The notes beneath the pieces were generated by a model, which worked only from the letters and a program-made list of their open reading frames with translations, searched no databases and was not told the DNA's origin. Shown here in pieces: positions 53,784 through 61,223 of a stretch of 64,000 nt of DNA. This DNA is from Kumtagia sp044326205 (GTDB lineage Bacteria > Pseudomonadota > Alphaproteobacteria > Rhizobiales > Rhizobiaceae): positions 60,056-124,055 of the forward strand of contig NZ_JBIRCY010000016.1 in assembly GCF_044326205.1 (NCBI RefSeq), written 5' to 3'. The first letter of the stretch is position 1. Every line of letters begins with the position of its first letter. A program made the translations under genes and the position numbers.

Positions 53784-53798
53784 CTCCCTGACAGGGAG
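53784..53798. promoter_or_regulatory. 15-bp perfect palindrome before the ROK gene, possible operator
   Basis: CTCCCTG-A-CAGGGAG is a perfect palindrome 11 bp upstream of the GTG start. It also contains the ribosome site GGGAGG. An AT-rich stretch with a TAATAT -10 candidate lies just upstream near 53811-53816. Its position suits autoregulation by the ROK protein. Confidence 0.45.
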
Positions 53799-53912
53799 CT
53801 TCGCACCAGGATATTATTTAGTCAAATGGTTTTCAGAAAGAAACTGGACAACAATTCTCGATGCTCAGATGGCGTGGATCGTACGTTGCGCCAATTTCGA
53901 GAGGTTGAGATT

Positions 53913-53999
53913 TGGTGCCCCTGGCCGGGATCGAACCAGCACGCCCGTGAAGGCAACAGATTTTGAGTCTGCCGCGTCTACCAATTCCGCCACAGGGGC
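53913..53999 (-). tRNA. tRNA-Leu (CAA)
   Basis: On the minus strand the acceptor stem GCCCCTG pairs with CAGGGGC, and the 3' CCA is encoded. The D arm reads GGAATTGGTAGACGC. The anticodon loop CTCAAAA gives anticodon CAA, which reads UUG. A long variable arm (TGTTGCCTTCACGGGCGT) and the T arm GGTTCGATCCC are standard for leucine. Confidence 0.97.
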
Positions 54000-54030
54000 T
54001 CAGCCCGCATGTGGGCGTGAACGGCAGCGG

Positions 54031-54058
54031 ACTATACGGAGAGGCATGGTCTCGTCAA
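54031..54058 (-). promoter_or_regulatory. strong promoter of tRNA-Leu
   Basis: On the minus strand TTGACG and TATAGT are 16 bp apart, 32 bp before the mature tRNA 5' end. The match to consensus is strong and the location fits a tRNA gene. Confidence 0.75.
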
Positions 54059-54244
54059 CAGCTTCACGCAGCGAAGAGCCGGCAAGCGAGTCTCTGTCGC
54101 CCGATGCGCTCGCCTGGCCGAGAACGAAATCAGAAAGGACTTCTGTCCGTCGGCGTCATGGTTGAAGGCGGCCTAGCGGGTGAGCCTGTCGTTCTCGGCC
54201 GGTCCCGCCTGTCACCAGCGGCTTTCGGGCGCAGGAGAGGGCGG

Positions 54245-54267
54245 GCAATTCTTTTTACAGGAATTGC
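54245..54267. promoter_or_regulatory. inverted repeat upstream of the DedA-like gene
   Basis: GCAATTC and GAATTGC flank 9 nt (TTTTTACAG). It may be an operator for the following gene; there is no other support. Confidence 0.3.
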
Positions 54268-54349
54268 ATTGTATGGATTTCGCCATCTTCGGGCGGTGCC
54301 CCGCGAATGGGCGGAAATCGGCCGGGCCGGAACAACCACGGAACGACCG

Positions 54350-54937
54350 ATGCTGCGAAAGCTCTATGACTGGACCATGTCGCTTGCCGCGCGCAAGTCG
54401 GCGGAAGCGTGGCTGGCGGTCATCGCTTTCGTCGAGAGTTCGGTGTTCCTGGTGCCGGCCGACGTGCTCTATCTGCCGATGGCGCTGGCGCGGCCGGACC
54501 GTGCCTACCGCTATGCGCTGGTGGCGACCGCCGCCTCGGTGCTCGGCGGCATAGCCGGCTGGCTGCTCGGGCATTATGCGTTCGAAGCGGTGGCGCGGCC
54601 GGTGCTGGAGTTCTACGGCAAATATGACGAGTTCGAGACGCTGCGCGTGTCCACCGGCACCGGCTTCATCCTGCTGATGCTGGTTACCTCCGGCCTCGCG
54701 CATCTGCCGCCGATCAAGGTCGTCACCATCCTTGCCGGCCTCATCAGTTTTCCGCTCGGCTGGTTCATCCTGTCGGCGATCGTGGCGCGCGGCGCACGCT
54801 TCCTGATCCTGGCCTGGCTGCTCAGGCGCTATGGAGAATCGATCCGCCACTTCATCGAGAAGCGCCTCGGCCTGCTGGCAGGGGCGGCGGCGGCTGTCCT
54901 AATTCTGCTTTATATTCTGGTCAGGTACGTCTTCTGA
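54350..54937 (+). CDS. DedA/YqaA-like SNARE-associated membrane protein
   Basis: A 195-residue inner-membrane protein. It has the YqaA-type start (MLRKLYDWTMSLAARKSAEAWLAVIAFVESSVFLVPADVLYLPMALARP) with the conserved E and P residues of the first re-entrant segment, and a later SGLAHLPPIKVVTILAGL segment. The DedA superfamily includes undecaprenyl-phosphate and lipid transporters; the substrate here is not known. It precedes dsbB by 28 bp and may share its transcript. Confidence 0.87.
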   Translation: MLRKLYDWTMSLAARKSAEAWLAVIAFVESSVFLVPADVLYLPMALARPDRAYRYALVATAASVLGGIAGWLLGHYAFEAVARPVLEFYGKYDEFETLRVSTGTGFILLMLVTSGLAHLPPIKVVTILAGLISFPLGWFILSAIVARGARFLILAWLLRRYGESIRHFIEKRLGLLAGAAAAVLILLYILVRYVF

Positions 54938-54965
54938 CGAACCCCGCTTGAACGGACTTTCCTCG

Positions 54966-55484
54966 ATGAGCAGTTTGCCCGCCCCGACCACGCGCCCACA
55001 GGCGCTGACCGCGCTTTTCCTCGCCATCGCCATGGCGGCAACGGTCGGCGGGGCGCTCGGTTTCCAGTATCTGGGCGGCTATATCCCCTGCAAGCTCTGC
55101 TACGAGCAGCGTATCCCATATTATGTCGGGGCGCCGCTGATGCTCGTCGCCTTCCTTGCCACGCTGATGCGACTGCCGCCCATTGTCACGCGCGGCCTGC
55201 TGGTCGTCGGCGGCCTGCTGATGGTCTACGGGCTCTACCTCGGCGTCTACCATTCCGGCGTCGAATGGGGTTTCTGGCCGGGACCGACGGACTGCGGCAT
55301 GGTGGCCGCGCCGTCCGACACCGGAGGCAATGGCGTGCTCGATTCGCTGAACAGCGTCGTGCCGCCGTCCTGCGACAAGGCGGCGCTGCGGATCCTCGGC
55401 CTGTCGCTTGCCGGCTGGAATGCGATCGCCAGTCTCGTGCTGGCGATCGTCGCGTTCCGGGGAGCTTTCGCGAAAGCCCGGTGA
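54966..55484 (+). CDS. dsbB: disulfide bond formation protein DsbB
   Basis: A 172-residue inner-membrane oxidase with four membrane segments that reoxidises DsbA and passes electrons to quinone. The first periplasmic pair is PCKLCYEQR (Cys near 41 and 44). The second is DCG near 110 and SCDK near 132, giving the standard four Cys. ATG 54966 is chosen over a TTG at 54948. It follows the DedA-like gene by 28 bp. It may supply disulfides for the Cys-rich exported proteins in this window. Confidence 0.92.
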   Translation: MSSLPAPTTRPQALTALFLAIAMAATVGGALGFQYLGGYIPCKLCYEQRIPYYVGAPLMLVAFLATLMRLPPIVTRGLLVVGGLLMVYGLYLGVYHSGVEWGFWPGPTDCGMVAAPSDTGGNGVLDSLNSVVPPSCDKAALRILGLSLAGWNAIASLVLAIVAFRGAFAKAR

Positions 55485-55500
55485 GCGGGCCTCGCGCGGC

Positions 55501-56505
55501 TCAGATGACGGCGAAATCCGCAGCCGTGAGGTCCGCCAGATTGGCAATGCTGGCGAACTTGACGTTGCCGTAGGCGCCGGCGGAACCGTCGGCATCATAA
55601 TAGAGATTGCCCGTCGTGGAATTATAGATGATGCGGTCGTCGGCGTCCTTCGGCCCGTCGGCGAGGTCCTTGAAAGCTGTCGCCGCCAGCGCGCCCACCG
55701 TCGACAGCGCGGTGAAGATGGCATTCTCCAGCCGGATCGTGTCGGCGGCCACGCTGTAGTTGAGGATAGTGTCGACATTGCCCGCTCCGAGGGCCGACGA
55801 GAACACGAAATAGTCCATGCCGCTGCCGCCGTTCAGCGTGTCGTTGCCGCCCTTGCCGTCAAGCACGTTCTTGCCGGCGTTGCCCCGAAGCTCCTGGGCA
55901 AACTCGTTGCCGGTCAGGTTGATTGCCGCCGTGCTCATCGAGCCGTTGGTGGAGAGATGCTCGACCGAAACGCCGGCGCCGAGCACGTAGGAGACCGCGC
56001 TGGCGACGCTGTCGTCGCCTTCGCCCGCGGCCTCGACGATTTTCACGTCGCTGCTGTAGACCCGGTAGAGATCGTTGCCGGCGCCGCCCTCGAAAATGTC
56101 GCCGGCGCCTATCGAGCGAAATGTATCCGCTGCGCCCGAACCGAAGACGTAATCCGCCTTCTCGGTGCCGACAAAATTGCCAGCGGACGAGAATATCGTC
56201 ACGGTGAATTCGTGGGCCAGACTGGCGCCGCCGATATAGTCGTTTATCGCATAGGTGCCGGTGGTCGGCGTCGCGTCGGCAAGCGTCGCGACGAAGCTCA
56301 GATCCATCGGCCGGTCATTGCCTTGATAAAAATAGTTCTCGTAGACGCCGATGTTGCCGTAGATGTCGCCGTCCCAGAGGTAGTAGCCGAGTTCCTCGTC
56401 ATAATAGCCGGTGAGCCCATAATAGAGCGTGGCGGTCACCTGGTCGCCACTGCGGGTCAAGGTAAATTCCGGCGAAACGCCGGAGACGAAATCGCTGACA
56501 AGCAT
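55501..56505 (-). CDS. RTX-like calcium-binding protein
   Basis: A 334-residue protein with glycine-rich nonapeptide repeats of the GGxGxD type: FEGGAGNDLYRVY near 155 and NVLDGKGGNDTLNGGSGMDYFVF near 230-250. The region NYSVAADTIRLENAIFTAL and the C-terminal LADLTAADFAVI resemble the ends of type I secreted proteins. The N-terminal 110 residues are rich in Tyr and Gly and not recognised. GGGAGGA lies 5 nt before the ATG at 56505. No secretion genes are nearby. Confidence 0.85.
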   Translation of the reverse strand: MLVSDFVSGVSPEFTLTRSGDQVTATLYYGLTGYYDEELGYYLWDGDIYGNIGVYENYFYQGNDRPMDLSFVATLADATPTTGTYAINDYIGGASLAHEFTVTIFSSAGNFVGTEKADYVFGSGAADTFRSIGAGDIFEGGAGNDLYRVYSSDVKIVEAAGEGDDSVASAVSYVLGAGVSVEHLSTNGSMSTAAINLTGNEFAQELRGNAGKNVLDGKGGNDTLNGGSGMDYFVFSSALGAGNVDTILNYSVAADTIRLENAIFTALSTVGALAATAFKDLADGPKDADDRIIYNSTTGNLYYDADGSAGAYGNVKFASIANLADLTAADFAVI

Positions 56506-56728
56506 GAAATCCTCCCGAAATTGCTTGCGGGATTTATCACTTCGCGCTGCTACCTGCAATTGTCGCCATTCAGACTACAATCGATTTTGGTAGTGGCTTG
56601 CGGCTCTCCGATGTTCGTCATCCGGAAGCTTTCGCGGGCTTGCCGCTTGCTTCCAGCCTCCCCGGTACTTCTCCCGGCTGCCCCGAAAAAATACCGCTCG
56701 GCGGAAGGTCCAGTAGTGAAATAGCCGG

Positions 56729-57517
56729 TTACTGTGCCGTCCAGCCCCCGTCGACCGGCAGCGTCGCGCCGGTGATCTGTTTTGCCGCGTCCGAACACAG
56801 GAACACGGCAAGGGCGGCGATCTCGTCGACGGTGACGAACTCCTTCGTCGGCTGGGCGGCGAGCAGCACGTCGTGCTTGACCTGCTGCTCGGTCATGCCG
56901 CGCGCCTTCATCGTGTCCGGGATCTGCTTCTCGACCAGAGGCGTCCACACATAACCCGGCGCGATCGAATTGCAGGTCACGCCGTGCTCCGCAGCCTCCA
57001 GCGCCACCGTCTTGGTCAGGCCGCTGACCCCGTGCTTGGCCGATACATAGGCTGACTTGAATGGCGAGGCGACCAGCGCATGCGCCGACGAGGTGTTGAT
57101 GATGCGGCCCCATTTGCGGGCCTTCATGCCGGGCAGGGCGGCCTTGATGGCGTAGAAGGCGGCCACGAGGTTGATGCGGATGATCGCTTCCCATTTGTCG
57201 TCGGGAAACTCCTCGATCGGCGCGACATGCTGGATGCCGGCATTGTTGACGAGGATGTCCAACGTGCCGAAGGCGGCTTCCGCCTGCTCGATCATGGCGG
57301 TGACGTCCTCGCCATTCATCATGTTGGCGCCGGAATAGCGGCACTGCACACCGAAATCCGCTTCGATGGCCGCGCGTTCGGCTTCGATCGCCGCCGCGTC
57401 GCCGAGCCCGTTGATGGTGACGTTGGCGCCTTCGGCGGCGAAAGCGCGGGCGATGGCCAGGCCGATGCCGCTGGTCGAGCCGGTGACGAGGGCGTTCTTG
57501 GAGGACAGCAAACCCAT
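56729..57517 (-). CDS. bdhA: 3-hydroxybutyrate dehydrogenase
   Basis: A 262-residue SDR that oxidises D-3-hydroxybutyrate to acetoacetate with NAD in polyhydroxybutyrate breakdown. TGSTSGIGLAIA is near residue 12-23, NNAGIQHV near 90, and the catalytic Ser, Tyr and Lys in NTSSAHAL and AYVSAKHGVSG near 140-160. The signature WTPLVEKQIPD near 190 is diagnostic of the family. ATG 57517 gives the known start MGLLSSKNALVTGS. Divergent from acetoacetate decarboxylase. Confidence 0.95.
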   Translation of the reverse strand: MGLLSSKNALVTGSTSGIGLAIARAFAAEGANVTINGLGDAAAIEAERAAIEADFGVQCRYSGANMMNGEDVTAMIEQAEAAFGTLDILVNNAGIQHVAPIEEFPDDKWEAIIRINLVAAFYAIKAALPGMKARKWGRIINTSSAHALVASPFKSAYVSAKHGVSGLTKTVALEAAEHGVTCNSIAPGYVWTPLVEKQIPDTMKARGMTEQQVKHDVLLAAQPTKEFVTVDEIAALAVFLCSDAAKQITGATLPVDGGWTAQ

Positions 57518-57580
57518 GATGATCTCGCTGGAAAGCAATGGAGATGGACCGGAGCGCGCTTGTGCAGCGCAGCAGGCACA

Positions 57581-57649
57581 GTGTCACGGCGATGTGTCGG
57601 CCCGATTACAGGCCTTGGAAATGCAGGCATTGCCGGCTTAGAGTGACAC
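57581..57649. promoter_or_regulatory. inverted repeat in the bdhA / adc divergent control region
   Basis: GTGTCAC (57581-57587) and GTGACAC (57643-57649) are exact complements within the 203-bp gap between the two divergent genes. A shared regulator could bind here; without a second copy this stays tentative. Confidence 0.3.
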
Positions 57650-57720
57650 GTCCCTGTCATGGTGCCGTGCAACATCGTCAGACATGCGGTGCGGCTTCCG
57701 CAACCAACCGAGGTAACAGC

Positions 57721-58467
57721 GTGGATATCGCCGAAGTCCTGAAGCGCGCCTATGCGATGCCGCTCACCAACCCTTCCTACCCGCCCGGTCCCTACCGCTT
57801 CTTCAATCGGGAATATGTGATCGTCACCTACCGGACGACGCGCGAGGCGCTGGAGGCGGTGGTGCCGGCACCGCTCGAAATCGACGAGCCGCTGGTGAAA
57901 TACGAGTTCATCCGCATGCCGGACTCCACCGGCTTTGGCGACTACACCGAGACCGGCCAGGTCATCCCCGTGCGCTTGAACGGCCAGCGCGGCGGCTACG
58001 TGCATTCCATGTATCTCGACGACGATTCGCCGATCGCCGGCGGCCGCGAACTCTGGGGTTTCCCGAAGAAGCTCGCCAATCCGAAGATCGTGCATGAGGG
58101 CGAGGTGGTGGTCGGCACCCTGCACTACGGCAGCGTGCTCTGTGCCACCGCCACGATGGGCTACAAGCACAAGGCGATCGAGCACGCGCCTCTGCTCAAG
58201 TCGCTGGCCGAGCCCAATTTCATGATCAAGATCATCCCGCATGTCGACGCCACGCCGCGCATCTGCGAACTGGTGCGCTATTACCTGACGGACCTGACGC
58301 TGAAGGAAGCCTGGACGGCGCCGGCCGCGCTCGACCTGCGCCCGCATGTCATGTGCGACGTGGCGCGCCTTCCGGTGCTGGAGGTTGTCTCGGCGGTCCA
58401 CTTCACCGCCGACCTGACGCTCGGCCTCGGCGAGGTGGTCTACGATTATCTCGCCAAACACGACTGA
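57721..58467 (+). CDS. adc: acetoacetate decarboxylase
   Basis: A 248-residue enzyme that converts acetoacetate to acetone and CO2 through a Schiff base. The catalytic Lys lies in ELWGFPKKL (Lys116), matching the PKKLG motif of the clostridial enzyme, with the preceding basic partner Lys117. RxGGYVHSMYLDDDSPIAGGR near 90-110 is the family block. GTG 57721 has GAGGT about 9 nt upstream. It converges in function with bdhA, which supplies acetoacetate. The start of the patatin gene is 23 bp downstream. Confidence 0.93.
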   Translation: MDIAEVLKRAYAMPLTNPSYPPGPYRFFNREYVIVTYRTTREALEAVVPAPLEIDEPLVKYEFIRMPDSTGFGDYTETGQVIPVRLNGQRGGYVHSMYLDDDSPIAGGRELWGFPKKLANPKIVHEGEVVVGTLHYGSVLCATATMGYKHKAIEHAPLLKSLAEPNFMIKIIPHVDATPRICELVRYYLTDLTLKEAWTAPAALDLRPHVMCDVARLPVLEVVSAVHFTADLTLGLGEVVYDYLAKHD

Positions 58468-58490
58468 TCCCCCGCCGCCGGAACGCCAAA

Positions 58491-59654
58491 GTGCTCGAAC
58501 GCAACAAGACCAGGGCGGCGCCCGCCACCGTCGAAGAAATCGCGTCGCTCTACGATCGCGTGGCGCTGGTGTTCCAAGGCGGCGGCGCGCTCGGCGCCTA
58601 TCAGGCCGGCGTCTATCAGGCGCTGGCCGAGACCGGCTGCGAGCCGACCTGGCTGTCCGGTGTCTCCATCGGCGCGGTCAACGCCTCGATCGTCGCCGGC
58701 AATGAGCCGCGCCATCGGCTGAAGAAGCTGGAGCAGTTCTGGCAGACGATCTCCGGCCGAAAAATCTGGGCCTATACGCCGGAAGGCGATTTTTATCGCG
58801 ACGTGCGCAACCGCACGAGCTCTTGGATGACCATGACGTTCGGCCAGCCGGGCTTCTTCAAGCCGCGCTTTCCCAATCCGTGGATGGAGCAGCCCGGTGC
58901 GGCGGGCGCGACCAGCTTCTACGATTCGGCGGAGCTCAAGGATACGCTGGAAAACGTCATCGACTTCGACGTGCTGAATGACGGCCGCAAGCGACTCAGC
59001 GTCGGCGCGGTCAATGTACGCACCGGCAACTTCGTCTATTTCGACACGCAGAACATGCGCATCGGCCCCGAGCACATCATGGCCAGCGGCGCGCTGCCGC
59101 CGGCCCTGCCGGCGGTGCGCATAGAGGGCGAATATTACTGGGACGGCGGCATCGTCTCCAACACGCCGCTGCAATATCTGCTCGACCAGGAGGAGGACCG
59201 CAGCTCGCTGGTGTTCCAGGTCGACCTGTTCAGCGCGCGCGGCAACCTGCCACGCAGCATGCCGGACGTGCTGTCGCGCCACAAGGACATCATGTATTCC
59301 AGCCGCACGCGCCAGAACACCGATACGTTTCGGCGCATCCATGCGTTCAAGATGCGGCTGCTCGACGCGCTGAAACGGGTGCCGCCGGAGCAACTGACGC
59401 CTGATGAGGTGGAACTGATCAAGGACTATTCCGACGCCGGCGTCGTCAACATCGTTCACCTGATCTACCAGCACAAGAATTACGAGGGCCACGCCAAGGA
59501 CTACGAATTCTCCGGAACCTCGATGCGCGAGCATTGGGAGGCAGGGCTCGAGGACACGCAGCGCACCTTGCGCCATCGCGACTGGCTGCTGCCGCCGACC
59601 GACATCAAGGACGGCGTGGAAATCCACGATCTGCATCGCGAGGACCCGACCTGA
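58491..59654 (+). CDS. patatin-like phospholipase with DUF3734 domain
   Basis: A 387-residue lipase-like protein. The oxyanion loop is QGGGALGAYQAGV near 29-41, the nucleophile GVSIG has Ser59, and the dyad Asp is in YWDGGIVSNTP near 217. The C-terminal third matches DUF3734. Proteins of this kind sit beside bdhA in many rhizobia and could act on polyhydroxybutyrate or membrane lipid; neither is proven by sequence. Initiation is at GTG 58491. Confidence 0.92.
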   Translation: MLERNKTRAAPATVEEIASLYDRVALVFQGGGALGAYQAGVYQALAETGCEPTWLSGVSIGAVNASIVAGNEPRHRLKKLEQFWQTISGRKIWAYTPEGDFYRDVRNRTSSWMTMTFGQPGFFKPRFPNPWMEQPGAAGATSFYDSAELKDTLENVIDFDVLNDGRKRLSVGAVNVRTGNFVYFDTQNMRIGPEHIMASGALPPALPAVRIEGEYYWDGGIVSNTPLQYLLDQEEDRSSLVFQVDLFSARGNLPRSMPDVLSRHKDIMYSSRTRQNTDTFRRIHAFKMRLLDALKRVPPEQLTPDEVELIKDYSDAGVVNIVHLIYQHKNYEGHAKDYEFSGTSMREHWEAGLEDTQRTLRHRDWLLPPTDIKDGVEIHDLHREDPT

Positions 59655-59812
59655 GGCCGCCGAAAAGGCGGGCGGGTCTGGCTGGCCTTACCAATAGCCG
59701 CGGTATTTTCTGACAGCATGGATCGTCGCCAAGCCCGGATTCTTTTCCGTCTGGCCGTTAAACTGTTGAAATACTTCGCCTTTCGAGATCGGTTGGCTCG
59801 GCCGGGGCACCA

Positions 59813-60760
59813 TCACGACGTATTCCTGCGCGGCGGTTCCAGCGCGTAGTAGGCCATCGCATTGGCATGCGCCAGAATCTCGTCGACCTCGCGGATGTTC
59901 TTGCGTTTCGGAGCATCGGGATCGAAGCGCGGCAATCTTCCGCCGGGCGGACGGCCGCGCCGGAGCGGCGAAAAACGCCGGAACCGGACCGGACCCGGCT
60001 TGCCTCTCGCTGCCGCCGCGTCGCGGGCCGCTTTGTCGCGTGCAAGGCCTGCGTCGTTGCGCGCCTTCCAGCGGGCGAAACGTTGTGCCTGGCCGGGAAG
60101 ATCGTCGAGTGCCTGACCCAGCGCGTCCAGCCTGAGCGTCAGCTTCGCCGCATTCATCGGATCGTCGCGTGACGGCGGCGGCGGCAGGGGGATGCGTGGC
60201 GCATCGTCGTCGAGCGACCGGATGCGCGGCACGGCATGCGCCGGCACATAGTTGCGGCGGATGCGGAACGGATATTTCAGCGCATCGAGCAGCGACAGGT
60301 TTTGTCCGCGCGGGCGGGAAGCGCGAAGTTCGGCGGCTTTCCGCTCGGCTTCATAGCGGGCAAAGTCTGCCTTTGACAGATTAACGGCAAGGCCGAGGCG
60401 GCGCATGGCGGCCACTGTGTCGGATATCTTTAACTTGAGCTTTCGCGGGCGAAACGGCGGCAGGGTCACCACGATGCCTTGCGCCGCCGCGATGATCAGC
60501 CGCCGGGCGGCGGATTCGGCCGGGCGCAGCAGCAGAAGAATGGCGCGGTAGAGGTGGCGGGGAAGGCAAAGCGCCGGAGACGGTTTGTTCCGCCCCGCCC
60601 TTCCCGCCCGTCCCGGCCTTGGAGCGACGGCGGCTTCCCCGAGCACCAGCGACAGCGGCCTGCCGAAACCCATCTCGGCCATGCCGATAAGCATCAACAG
60701 GATATGCTTCAGCGCCTGCCGGTATCCCTCGATTGTCGTACTCGCGTCTCCAAACTCCAC
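59813..60760 (-). CDS. unknown protein under a LexA box
   Basis: A 315-residue protein of unrecognised family. GTG 60760 is chosen because GGAGGT lies 7 nt upstream; the in-frame ATG at 60802 would lie inside the LexA box. The protein is basic, with a hydrophobic N-terminal stretch (LKHILLMLIGMAEMGFG), many Arg/Lys-rich segments (FRPRKLKLKIS, RRFSPLRRGRPPGGR), and a C-terminal EVDEILAHANAMAYYALEPP. No enzyme motif is seen. The operator suggests a DNA-damage role, and the basic charge suits nucleic-acid binding; both are inference. Confidence 0.75.
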   Translation of the reverse strand: MEFGDASTTIEGYRQALKHILLMLIGMAEMGFGRPLSLVLGEAAVAPRPGRAGRAGRNKPSPALCLPRHLYRAILLLLRPAESAARRLIIAAAQGIVVTLPPFRPRKLKLKISDTVAAMRRLGLAVNLSKADFARYEAERKAAELRASRPRGQNLSLLDALKYPFRIRRNYVPAHAVPRIRSLDDDAPRIPLPPPPSRDDPMNAAKLTLRLDALGQALDDLPGQAQRFARWKARNDAGLARDKAARDAAAARGKPGPVRFRRFSPLRRGRPPGGRLPRFDPDAPKRKNIREVDEILAHANAMAYYALEPPRRNTS

Positions 60761-60796
60761 CGATGCCACCTCCAGACAAGGCCGGCATTCAATATG

Positions 60797-60811
60797 GAAC
60801 ATATAGGGAAC
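60797..60811. promoter_or_regulatory. LexA (SOS) box
   Basis: GAAC-ATATAGG-GAAC, which on the minus strand reads GTTC-CCTATAT-GTTC. This is a perfect match to the alphaproteobacterial LexA consensus GTTC-N7-GTTC. It lies 36 bp upstream of the GTG start of the unknown gene, where repression of its promoter would be expected. Confidence 0.8.
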
Positions 60812-61223
60812 ATATGCAATGCCCCTAAGAAAATAATCCTTGGTGATGACGGGAAGCCGAAGCGGCCATTACTCTGTCAGCGCAACACATTGAAAAGGCT
60901 TGATTTTTCGAGAGGCAGCGGCCTGCTTCAGGGTTCTCCCGACCTGGGCGAACAGCCGGTCGAAAACAATGTCATGCTTGTAAAACCAAGCGAAAACAGT
61001 GAGTTGCTTGGAACCCGCGTGGATTTTGCAGAACAAGCATGACCACGGAGGCCGACGAGGACGACAAAGGGCGATGAGGACGGACAGCTAAGAACGATCG
61101 AAGCGTCGAGCGCGGCGGATTGGACCCGCCCCAAACCGCGCCGAGTTGACCGCCGCGCGCCCGGTCCTGTATCCACGCTTTGCCGATTGTTGCGGCGCAA
61201 AAGAAAGGGGACGGCCGGCAAGC
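60812..61223. other. 412-bp region between the SOS-box gene and the acyl-CoA synthetase gene
   Basis: Base composition is less GC-rich near 60820-61040 than in the surroundings. It holds a nested inverted repeat (60972-61042). The open frame at 60479-61042 is antisense to the unknown gene and is not supported. No gene is visible; it may contain the synthetase promoter or the remains of one. Confidence 0.45.
60972..61042. repeat. nested inverted repeat, 71 bp
   Basis: TCATGCTTGT (60972-60981) and ACAAGCATGA (61033-61042) are exact complements. Inside, CCAAGC and GCTTGG pair as a second stem. The RNA could fold as a two-part stem; there is no T-run. Confidence 0.5.

Larger units (their letters stand above)
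54000..54349. other. 350-bp region between tRNA-Leu and the DedA-like gene
   Basis: It holds the tRNA promoter at the left and a 7-bp inverted repeat near 54250. Open frames crossing it run through the tRNA or are extensions of the next gene without start signals, so none is supported. Confidence 0.5.

Noticed and set aside
53963..54349. N-terminal extension of the DedA-like frame through the tRNA region
   Set aside because: It starts inside tRNA-Leu; the family start is the ATG at 54350.
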